DNA from: Gemmatimonadales bacterium
GTDB lineage: Bacteria; Gemmatimonadota; Gemmatimonadetes; Gemmatimonadales; GWC2-71-9
Direction: 5' to 3'
Assembly: GCA_025924275.1 (NCBI GenBank)
Contig: JAICEH010000054.1
Location: forward strand, 1-10,662
Length of the DNA: 10,662 nucleotides
Part shown: in pieces, positions 6,263 through 10,662 of the stretch
How positions within the stretch are numbered: the stretch's first letter is position 1
Layout: each line of letters opens with the position of its first letter
Made by a program: the position numbers and the translations under genes
Notes under the pieces: generated by a model
What the model saw: the letters and a program-made list of their open reading frames with translations, nothing else
Told to the model about the DNA's origin: nothing
Database searches by the model: none

Positions 6263-7300
6263 ATGCCGTTCACCCTCTCCGCGGAGAAGACCGCGGCCGC
6301 CCGCGCGCTCGTCGCCGCCCTGCCCGCCGGCGCCCGGGTGTGCCTCACGACCCACGTGAACCCGGACGGCGACGGGCTGGGCAGCGAGGCGGGCCTGGCC
6401 CACCTGCTCCAGGCGGCGGGATGGGCCGTGTCGGTGGCCAACCCCAACCAGACCCCGGCGCGCTTCCGGTTCCTGTTCGACGCTCTTCCGGGCGTGGACC
6501 GGAGCGCCGAGGCGGTGAAGGAGATCCGCAAGGCGGACGCGGTGGTGGTGCTCGACATCTCCGAACTGGGCCGGCTCGGGATGCTGGGCGAGGCGGTGCG
6601 GGAGCGGGGCGTGCCGGTGCACTGCGTGGACCACCACACCGGCGGCGGCGAGCTCCCGGCGGGCCGGCGGTACGTCGACCCCACCGCCGCGGCCACCGGC
6701 GAGCTGGTGTGGGAACTGGCGCAGGCCAACGGCTGGCCGCTCACCCGCGAGGCGGCGCGGGCCCTCTACGTGGCGATCCTCACCGACACCGGCGGCTTCC
6801 GCTTCAGCAACACCCACCCGCGCACGCTCCGGATCGCGGCCGAGCTGCTCGACACCGGCATCGACCCCGAGCGGATCTACCTGGACGTCTATGCCAACGC
6901 CCCGGAAGGGCGCGTGCGGCTGCTGGCCGAGGCGCTCGACACCCTGGTGGTGGAGCCCGAGGTCGGCCTGGCGTGGCTCACGGTGCCGCCGGGGGCCCTC
7001 GACCGGCACGGGGTGTCGGCCGACGACCTCGACGGCGTGATCGAGCACGCGCGGAGCATCGCGGGGGTCCGGCTGGCGCTCCTCTTCCGGGAGATCGCCG
7101 GGGGGCGGATCAAGGTGAGCCTCCGGTCGGTGGGGGAGGTGGACGTGGCCAGCTTCGCGCGGCGCTTCGGCGGCGGGGGCCACGCCCGCGCGGCCGGGGC
7201 GTCCTTCGCGGGCACCCTGGGCGAGGTGCAGGCCACGCTGCTGGCCGAGGTCCGGACCTGGCTCGGCGCCCGGACCGGCTCGGTTGACCCCGCCGCCTGA
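6263..7300 (+). CDS. nrnA: DHH/DHHA1 phosphoesterase, NrnA-like oligoribonuclease / pAp phosphatase
   Basis: Cytosolic Mn2+-dependent phosphoesterase of 345 aa. In the NrnA family it degrades 2-5-nt RNAs and dephosphorylates 3',5'-pAp to AMP. Motif I is THVNPDGDGLGS (His31, Asp35, Asp37), motif II VVLDISELGRLG, motif III CVDHH (Asp123-His124-His125) and motif IV AILTDTGGFRFSNT. The C-terminal DHHA1 domain ends with RSVGEVDVASFARRFGGGGHARAAGAS (GGGGH with His307). All metal ligands appear present and the length is normal for NrnA (about 310-345). The start is fixed by the promoter ending seven bases upstream and by the conserved N-terminus. Cyclic-di-nucleotide phosphodiesterases of the same fold are the main alternative, but the lack of N-terminal membrane or PAS/GGDEF domains argues against a GdpP-type enzyme. 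Confidence 0.9.
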   Translation: MPFTLSAEKTAAARALVAALPAGARVCLTTHVNPDGDGLGSEAGLAHLLQAAGWAVSVANPNQTPARFRFLFDALPGVDRSAEAVKEIRKADAVVVLDISELGRLGMLGEAVRERGVPVHCVDHHTGGGELPAGRRYVDPTAAATGELVWELAQANGWPLTREAARALYVAILTDTGGFRFSNTHPRTLRIAAELLDTGIDPERIYLDVYANAPEGRVRLLAEALDTLVVEPEVGLAWLTVPPGALDRHGVSADDLDGVIEHARSIAGVRLALLFREIAGGRIKVSLRSVGEVDVASFARRFGGGGHARAAGASFAGTLGEVQATLLAEVRTWLGARTGSVDPAA

Positions 7301-7312
7301 CCCGGGCATAAT
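7284..7312 (+). promoter_or_regulatory. Strong sigma-70-type promoter of the nifU-like/mrp pair
   Basis: TTGACC (7284-7289), exactly 17 bp, then CATAAT (7307-7312): five of six bases match at each box. It overlaps the 3' end of the nrnA-like gene. The predicted start near 7319 gives an 18-nt leader containing AGGA (7327-7330) 6 nt before ATG 7337, so this transcript has a normal ribosome binding site, unlike its neighbours. Confidence 0.7.
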
Positions 7313-7336
7313 CCGAGTATTCTTACAGGAATTGGG

Positions 7337-7582
7337 ATGCCCGGTCCAACCGACGAGATCCTGGCCCGCATCGAGCACACGCTCGACACCATCCGCCCCT
7401 ACATCAACTCGCATCGCGGGCACGTGGAGGTGGTGGACTTCGACGTGGCCGACGGCACGCTGCTCCTCCGGATGGGGGGCACCTGCCACGGCTGCGCCGC
7501 CAGCACCCTCACGCTCAAGCACGGCATCGAGTCCCGGCTCCGGCAGGCGGTGCCGGAGGTCCGGGCCGTCGAGGCGATCTGA
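7337..7582 (+). CDS. NifU C-terminal-domain Fe-S cluster scaffold protein
   Basis: Small cytosolic protein of 81 aa, essentially one NifU-like domain (Nfu type) that holds or transfers a [4Fe-4S] cluster as a dimer through its CxxC. Seen: IRPYINSHRGHVEVVDFDV, then GGTCHGCAASTLTLKHGIESRLRQAVPEV, with Cys50 and Cys53 and the family's S-x-x-TLK-x-GIE string. No extra A-type or IscU domain is present, so it is the short stand-alone form. It has its own promoter and AGGA ribosome binding site and ends one base before mrp. That pairing supports a scaffold-to-carrier role. General Fe-S maintenance is far likelier than nitrogen fixation, since no nif genes are nearby. Confidence 0.93.
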   Translation: MPGPTDEILARIEHTLDTIRPYINSHRGHVEVVDFDVADGTLLLRMGGTCHGCAASTLTLKHGIESRLRQAVPEVRAVEAI

Positions 7583-7583
7583 G

Positions 7584-8711
7584 ATGACCGAGACGCTGCA
7601 CGACCGGGTCCTCGCGGCCCTCCGCGCCGTGGCCCATCCCGCGCGGGGCGACGTTCTGGGCGCGGGCCTGGTGCGGGACCTGGCGGTGAGCGACGCGGGA
7701 GAGGTGTCGTTCACCTTCCTGCTGGGGCGGGACGACCCGGCCACGCTGGTGCGGCAGGTGCGGAAGGCGGTGGAGGGGGTGCCGGGGGTCGAGCCCCCGG
7801 CCCGGATCCAGGTGACCGATCCGGGGGGCCCGGCGCCGGCCACGCACGGGCCACCGGCGGCGGCTGGGGCGGCTGGGGCGGCTGCGACGGCCGGGGCGGC
7901 CGGGACGGCTGCAGGGGGGATGGAGTTGCCGCACCTCGGGCGGATCATCGCGGTGTCGTCGGGGAAGGGCGGGGTGGGGAAGACGACGGTGGCGGTCAAC
8001 CTCGCCGTGGCGCTCGCCGAGGCGGGCCACCGGGTGGGGATGATGGACGCCGACATCTACGGCCCCAACGTGCCGCGGATGATGGGGGTGTTCGAGCGCC
8101 CGATGCGGCAGGACCAGCGGATCATCCCGCTCGAGGCGTACGGGGTGAAGCTGATGTCGCTGGGCTTCCTGCTGGAGCGGGACGCGCCGGTCATCTGGCG
8201 GGGCCCGATCATCATGAAGGTGATCCAGCAGTTCCTGCACGACGTGGCGTGGGGCGAGCTGGACTACCTCATCGTGGACCTGCCGCCGGGCACCGGCGAC
8301 GCCCAGCTCTCGCTGGCGCAGTCCACCAAGGTGACGGCCGCGCTCATCGTGACGACGCCGCAGGTGGTGGCGATCGGCGACGCGCTGCGCGGGGCGAAGA
8401 TGTTCGAGAAGGTGGGCGTGCCGGTGGCGGGGATCGTGGAGAACATGAGCGGCTTCACCTGCGGCCACTGCGGGGAGCACACCGACCTGTTCCTGAGCGG
8501 CGGCGGCCAGCGGCTGGCGGACGAGCTGGGGGTGCCGCTCCTGGGCAAGATCCCGCTCCAGCCCGGCCTTCCCGACGACGCCGACCTGGGCCGCCCGATC
8601 GTGCTGGCGCAGCCGGGCAGCCCGGCCGCCACCGCCCTCCGGGACGTGGCGCAGCGGGTGGTCGTGGCGGCGGCGGGGATGGAGGTATCGCTGCCGACGG
8701 TGAGCGGGTGA
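7584..8711 (+). CDS. mrp: Mrp/ApbC-family Fe-S cluster carrier ATPase
   Basis: Cytosolic P-loop ATPase of 375 aa that binds a [4Fe-4S] cluster at a dimer interface and delivers it to apoproteins. Residues 1-80 form a MIP18/DUF59-type domain (HDRVLAALRAVAHPARGDVL). Residues about 85-112 are an Ala/Gly/Thr linker encoded by a 9-bp DNA repeat. The ATPase core then has the deviant Walker A SSGKGGVGKTT (127-135), MDADIYGPNVPRMMG, WRGPIIMKVIQQF and Walker B DYLIVDLPPGTGDAQLS. The cluster motif is CGHC (Cys293, Cys296) in NMSGFTCGHCGEHTDLF. The DUF59-plus-ATPase layout and length are typical of bacterial Mrp. ATG 7584 follows the nifU-like stop by one base, so the two are cotranscribed and probably translationally coupled. 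The linker is the only odd part. Confidence 0.95.
   Translation: MTETLHDRVLAALRAVAHPARGDVLGAGLVRDLAVSDAGEVSFTFLLGRDDPATLVRQVRKAVEGVPGVEPPARIQVTDPGGPAPATHGPPAAAGAAGAAATAGAAGTAAGGMELPHLGRIIAVSSGKGGVGKTTVAVNLAVALAEAGHRVGMMDADIYGPNVPRMMGVFERPMRQDQRIIPLEAYGVKLMSLGFLLERDAPVIWRGPIIMKVIQQFLHDVAWGELDYLIVDLPPGTGDAQLSLAQSTKVTAALIVTTPQVVAIGDALRGAKMFEKVGVPVAGIVENMSGFTCGHCGEHTDLFLSGGGQRLADELGVPLLGKIPLQPGLPDDADLGRPIVLAQPGSPAATALRDVAQRVVVAAAGMEVSLPTVSG
7862..7915. repeat. 9-bp GGCTGGGGC tandem repeat inside mrp, six units
   Basis: Units begin at 7862, 7871, 7880, 7889, 7898 and 7907. The first two are identical; the others drift (GGCTGCGAC, GGCCGGGGC, GGCCGGGAC, GGCTGCAGG). In frame they encode Ala-Ala-Gly/Thr residues of the linker between the DUF59 and ATPase domains. 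It is the same core, phase and amino-acid output as the repeats at 2015-2134 and 3054-3089. Confidence 0.85.
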
Positions 8712-8712
8712 T

Positions 8713-8853
8713 GGGGGAACGGGGAGCGGGGAACGGGGAGAGGGGAGAGGGCCCTCCCGCCCCGCCAGACGCTCCCCGCTCGCCCCACGTCGCCCTCCCG
8801 CCCCCCGCCCCCCGCTCCCCGTTCCCCGCTCCCCGTTCCCCGTTCCCCGTCCC
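8713..8853. repeat. Heptad GGGGAAC/GGGGAGC inverted repeat (element B) filling the mrp / SAM hydrolase gap
   Basis: The left arm (8713-8751) has six G-runs separated by AAC, AGC, AAC, AGA, AGA. The centre is C-rich and degenerate. The right arm (8801-8853) has heptads CCCCGTT / CCCCGCT down to one base before the next start codon. The arms are complementary over several heptads, and each is a strong G-quadruplex pattern on its G-rich strand. It is the same family as 2654-2725, in the same G-then-C orientation and also directly after a stop codon, but twice as long. No T-tract is present. Confidence 0.9.
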
Positions 8854-8854
8854 G

Positions 8855-9607
8855 ATGACCCTCATCACGCTGCTCACCGACTTCGGCACCGCGGACTCCT
8901 ACGTCGCCGAGGTGCGCGGGGTGCTCCTCGCGGCGGTCCCCGGCGCGGTGCTGGTGGACGTGAGCCACGAGGTGGCGCCGGGGGCGGTGCGGACGGCGGC
9001 CTACCTCCTGGGCCGCACCTGGCGGCGGTTCCCGGCCGGCACCGTGCATCTCGTGGTGGTGGACCCGGGCGTGGGCACCGCGCGCGCGGCCCTCGCGGCG
9101 GAGCACGAGGGCCACCGGTTCGTGGGGCCCGACAACGGCGCCCTCACCCCCGTGCTCGAGGGCGCGCAGGTGGTGGAGCTGGCCCCGCCCGCGGGCGCCT
9201 CGCCCACCTTCCACGGCCGCGACGTCTTCGCGCCCGCGGCCGCGGCCCTCGCCGCAGGAGCCGCCCTCGCCTCGCTTGGCGCGCCGCCCGCCTCATTGCC
9301 CTTCATCCTCCCCGCGCCCGAGCGGCGCTACGACGGCAAGACGCTGCTCGGCACCGTGGTGCACGTGGACCGGTTCGGCAACCTGGTCACCGACCTCACG
9401 CCCGACCTGCTGAGCCGGAGCACCACCTTCCACGTGGAGGACCTGGCGGCGGGCCCGCTCCGGCACACCTTCGCGGACGTGGCGAACGGCGGGCTGGTGG
9501 CGTTCGTGGGCTCGGGCGGCACGGTGGAGATCGCGGTGCGGGGCGGTTCTGCGGCGCGGCGGCTGGGGGTGGGGCTGGGGGGGACGGTGCGGGCGGTGCT
9601 GGGGTAG
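8855..9607 (+). CDS. S-adenosyl-L-methionine hydrolase (SAM hydroxide adenosyltransferase, DUF62 family)
   Basis: Cytosolic enzyme of 250 aa that in this family splits SAM with water-derived hydroxide into adenosine and methionine. It shares its fold with fluorinase and chlorinase. The N-terminus ITLLTDFGTADSYVAEVRGVLL is diagnostic. VVVDPGVGTAR supplies Asp70 and Arg77 and TFHGRDVFAPAAA supplies His120, the Asp-Arg-His triad of the hydrolases. VGPDNGALTPV contributes the SAM site. The C-terminal barrel has VVHVDRFGNLVTDLT. The triad and ordinary length favour the hydrolase over halogenases, which are longer-looped and lack it. ATG 8855 is fixed by the family N-terminus, yet no Shine-Dalgarno precedes it: the 50 bases upstream are C-rich heptad repeat. 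Its cellular purpose (SAM level control) is inference. Confidence 0.93.
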   Translation: MTLITLLTDFGTADSYVAEVRGVLLAAVPGAVLVDVSHEVAPGAVRTAAYLLGRTWRRFPAGTVHLVVVDPGVGTARAALAAEHEGHRFVGPDNGALTPVLEGAQVVELAPPAGASPTFHGRDVFAPAAAALAAGAALASLGAPPASLPFILPAPERRYDGKTLLGTVVHVDRFGNLVTDLTPDLLSRSTTFHVEDLAAGPLRHTFADVANGGLVAFVGSGGTVEIAVRGGSAARRLGVGLGGTVRAVLG

Positions 9608-9614
9608 ACGGACC

Positions 9615-9638
9615 GTCCGACTGTCCGACCCTCCGACT
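9615..9638. repeat. Octamer tandem repeat GTCCGACT after the SAM hydrolase gene
   Basis: Three consecutive 8-bp units GTCCGACT, GTCCGACC and CTCCGACT begin eight bases after the stop codon. CGGAC (9610-9614) just before them is complementary to GTCCG, so a short hairpin is possible. The function is unknown. It is a third simple-repeat type placed at a gene boundary in this window. Confidence 0.7.
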
Positions 9639-9687
9639 GTGCCGCCAATCACTTACGGATTCCGGTGCGCCGACGCAGACTGGTGAC

Positions 9688-9708
9688 GAGGCGGCGCGGG
9701 GCCGCCTC
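9688..9708 (+). promoter_or_regulatory. Hairpin in the leader of the zinc-ribbon gene
   Basis: GAGGCGGC (9688-9695) and GCCGCCTC (9701-9708) form a perfect 8-bp stem with a 5-nt loop. It ends 6 nt before the GAGGGGG ribosome binding site (9715-9721). No terminator T-run is present. It may be chance in GC-rich DNA. I found no convincing promoter in 9608-9726. Confidence 0.35.
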
Positions 9709-9726
9709 CCGACCGAGGGGGATCCC

Positions 9727-9960
9727 ATGGCGCGCTGCGAGACCTGCGGCAACGACTACTACCTCTCCTTCCAGGTGGTGACCGCGAGCCACTCGCACAC
9801 CTTCGACAGCTTCGAGTGCGCCATCCAGAAGCTGGCGCCGGTGTGCGACCACTGCGGCGTCAGGATCATCGGCCACGGCATCGAGGCGAAGGACGCGTTC
9901 TACTGCTGCGCCCACTGTGCCCGCTCGGCGGGCGTGGTCGCGGTGGTGGACCACGTCTGA
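9727..9960 (+). CDS. Small Cys-rich zinc-ribbon-like protein (metallothionein-like conserved hypothetical)
   Basis: A 77-aa soluble protein with eight cysteines (4, 7, 31, 40, 43, 60, 61, 64) and several histidines. The pattern is CETCGNDY, HTFDSFECAIQKLAP, CDHCGVRIIGHGIE, FYCCAHCAR. Two CxxC pairs plus FECA and CCAHCA suggest two or more bound Zn ions. Proteins of this pattern are a small conserved bacterial family, often labelled prokaryotic-metallothionein-like or hypothetical; the biochemical role is not established. A GAGGGGG ribosome binding site at 9715-9721 sits 5 nt before ATG. Its TGA overlaps the next gene's ATG as TGATG, so translation of the two is probably coupled. Metal buffering or a metal-dependent regulatory or chaperone role are both possible. 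Confidence 0.85.
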   Translation: MARCETCGNDYYLSFQVVTASHSHTFDSFECAIQKLAPVCDHCGVRIIGHGIEAKDAFYCCAHCARSAGVVAVVDHV

Positions 9961-10409
9961 TGCTCGGTGCCTCGCTCGCCGCGGTCCACCTCGTCGCCCT
10001 CGGGATCGGGCTCGGCGCGGTCTGGGCCCGCGCCGCGGCCCTCCGCGGCACGCTGGACGGCCCCGGGATCCGGCGCGCGCTCGCCGCCGACGCCTGGTGG
10101 GGGGTGGCCGCGGCACTCTGGCTCGCCACCGGCCTGTGGCGGCTCCTTGCGGGGGTCGAGAAGCCCACCGGCTACTATCTCGGGAACCACGTCTTCTGGG
10201 GGAAGATGGCGCTCTTCCTCCTGATCCTCGTGCTCGAGCTCCGGCCGATCGCGGTGCTCACCCGGTGGCGCCGGGACGTGGGCCAGGGGCGCGTCCCCGA
10301 GACGGGCGCCGCCCGCGCGATGGCGGCATCGAGCCGGGTGCAGGCGGCGCTGGTGGCGGCGATGGTCCTGGCGGCCACGGTGATGGCGCGGGGCTACGGC
10401 GCGCCCTGA
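9960..10409 (+). CDS. DUF2214-family integral membrane protein
   Basis: A 149-aa inner-membrane protein with four predicted helices: about 1-25 (LAAVHLVALGIGLGAVWARA), 42-64 (AWWGVAAALWLATGLWRLLAG), 79-101 (VFWGKMALFLLILVLEL) and 127-147. The loop EKPTGYYLGNHVFWGKM and the following RPIAVLTRWRRD match the DUF2214 pattern as I remember it (EKG-x-YY ... FW-x-K ... P). His10 in helix 1 is the kind of residue that could bind heme or metal, but no function is known. The start is the ATG in TGATG at the end of the zinc-ribbon gene. No ribosome binding site is needed if coupled. Its own stop makes another TGATG with the decarboxylase gene. Confidence 0.83.
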   Translation: MLGASLAAVHLVALGIGLGAVWARAAALRGTLDGPGIRRALAADAWWGVAAALWLATGLWRLLAGVEKPTGYYLGNHVFWGKMALFLLILVLELRPIAVLTRWRRDVGQGRVPETGAARAMAASSRVQAALVAAMVLAATVMARGYGAP

Positions 10410-10662
10410 TGTCGGGGCCGCGCGGCGTGCCGCGCATCCCGGGCATGACCCCAACCCCTGCCGCCACCCAGCCTGTCAGGCTCCCGATGCCCGCCACGCC
10501 CCCGATGCCCGCCGAGCCACCGAGCCGCCCGGCCGCGGCGCCCCGTTCCGCCGCGGGCCCGACCCTCGACATCCCGCCCGAGGAGTTCCGCCGGCTGGGG
10601 CACGAGCTGGTGGACCGGATCGCCGGGATGCTCGCGGCGATGCCGGCAGGCCCCGTGACGCC
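10409..10662 (+). CDS. N-terminus of a PLP-dependent (group II, aromatic/glutamate-type) decarboxylase, cut by window edge
   Basis: The first 84 codons of an open frame running off the window. Residues about 55-85 read TLDIPPEEFRRLGHELVDRIAGMLAAMP, the typical N-terminal helix of group II PLP decarboxylases (aromatic amino acid decarboxylase type: P-E-E-F-R-x-x-G-x-x-x-V-D). The lysine-PLP site lies outside the window, so activity and substrate cannot be judged. If ATG 10409 (TGATG with the DUF2214 gene) is used, there is a Pro/Ala-rich extension of about 54 residues, unusual for the family. ATG 10445, 10487 and 10505 are in-frame alternatives that shorten it. The overlap favours 10409, but only comparison with homologues can settle it. 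Confidence 0.75.
   Translation, partial: MSGPRGVPRIPGMTPTPAATQPVRLPMPATPPMPAEPPSRPAAAPRSAAGPTLDIPPEEFRRLGHELVDRIAGMLAAMPAGPVT

Noticed and set aside
7337..8711. Nitrogen-fixation locus because of the NifU-like domain
   Set aside because: Only the short C-terminal Nfu domain is present, next to the general carrier Mrp. No nif structural or assembly genes are seen.
8713..8853. CRISPR array or insertion sequence
   Set aside because: The units are 7 bp without unique spacers, and there is no transposase, target duplication or cas gene.
8855..9607. Fluorinase or chlorinase (halide-using SAM enzyme)
   Set aside because: The Asp70/Arg77/His120 triad and normal loop lengths match the water-using SAM hydrolases. 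No halometabolite genes are nearby.
1..10662. A new defence, toxin-antitoxin or biosynthetic system
   Set aside because: The protein content is mainly housekeeping and the genes are of uniform composition. No nuclease, toxin, transposase, integrase or tRNA-linked attachment signal was found; the unusual features are the repeats and leader structures reported above.

Overview
The window is a gene-dense, very GC-rich stretch of bacterial chromosome. The third codon positions are strongly G/C, most genes run on the + strand, and several promoters sit directly on start codons (apparently leaderless mRNAs). A secreted SH3-domain protein with a C-terminal domain I cannot name, the Zn-ribbon / DUF2214 / PLP-decarboxylase cluster and several short G-rich tandem repeats suggest a Gemmatimonadota-like organism. 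That placement is an inference from style, not a database result.

Layout. A nearly complete phosphoglycerate mutase gene (gpmI) runs leftward from 1538 and leaves the window a few codons before its stop. Diverging from it is an exported SH3-repeat protein (1569-2654), then a small helical protein of unknown function (2743-3150), IMP dehydrogenase (guaB, 3245-4705), an APC-family amino acid permease (4746-6197), a DHH/DHHA1 phosphoesterase of the NrnA type (6263-7300), a NifU C-terminal-domain Fe-S scaffold (7337-7582), the Mrp/ApbC Fe-S carrier ATPase (7584-8711), a SAM hydrolase of the DUF62 family (8855-9607), and a tightly overlapping trio: a Cys-rich zinc-ribbon protein (9727-9960), a DUF2214 membrane protein (9960-10409) and the start of a PLP-dependent decarboxylase (10409 to the edge).

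Function. Most genes are housekeeping: glycolysis, guanine nucleotide synthesis, nanoRNA/pAp turnover, Fe-S assembly, SAM turnover. NifU-like and Mrp form a clear scaffold-plus-carrier pair, one base apart behind a strong promoter. The last three genes are joined by TGATG stop/start overlaps and are probably translated as a coupled unit.

What is unusual lies mostly in the non-protein signal. Three repeat families recur: (i) a 9-bp (or 15-bp) GGCTGGGRC tandem repeat inside three unrelated genes, always read in the same frame as an Ala-Gly-Thr linker; (ii) a heptad GGGGAAC/GGGGAGC inverted repeat filling two intergenic gaps, with strong G-quadruplex/hairpin potential; (iii) an octamer GTCCGACY repeat after the SAM hydrolase gene. 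In addition, guaB is preceded by a possible leaderless 29-codon leader ORF ending in an ATGA overlap, with a strong GC hairpin inside it. I see no defence system, mobile element, CRISPR array or stable RNA gene.
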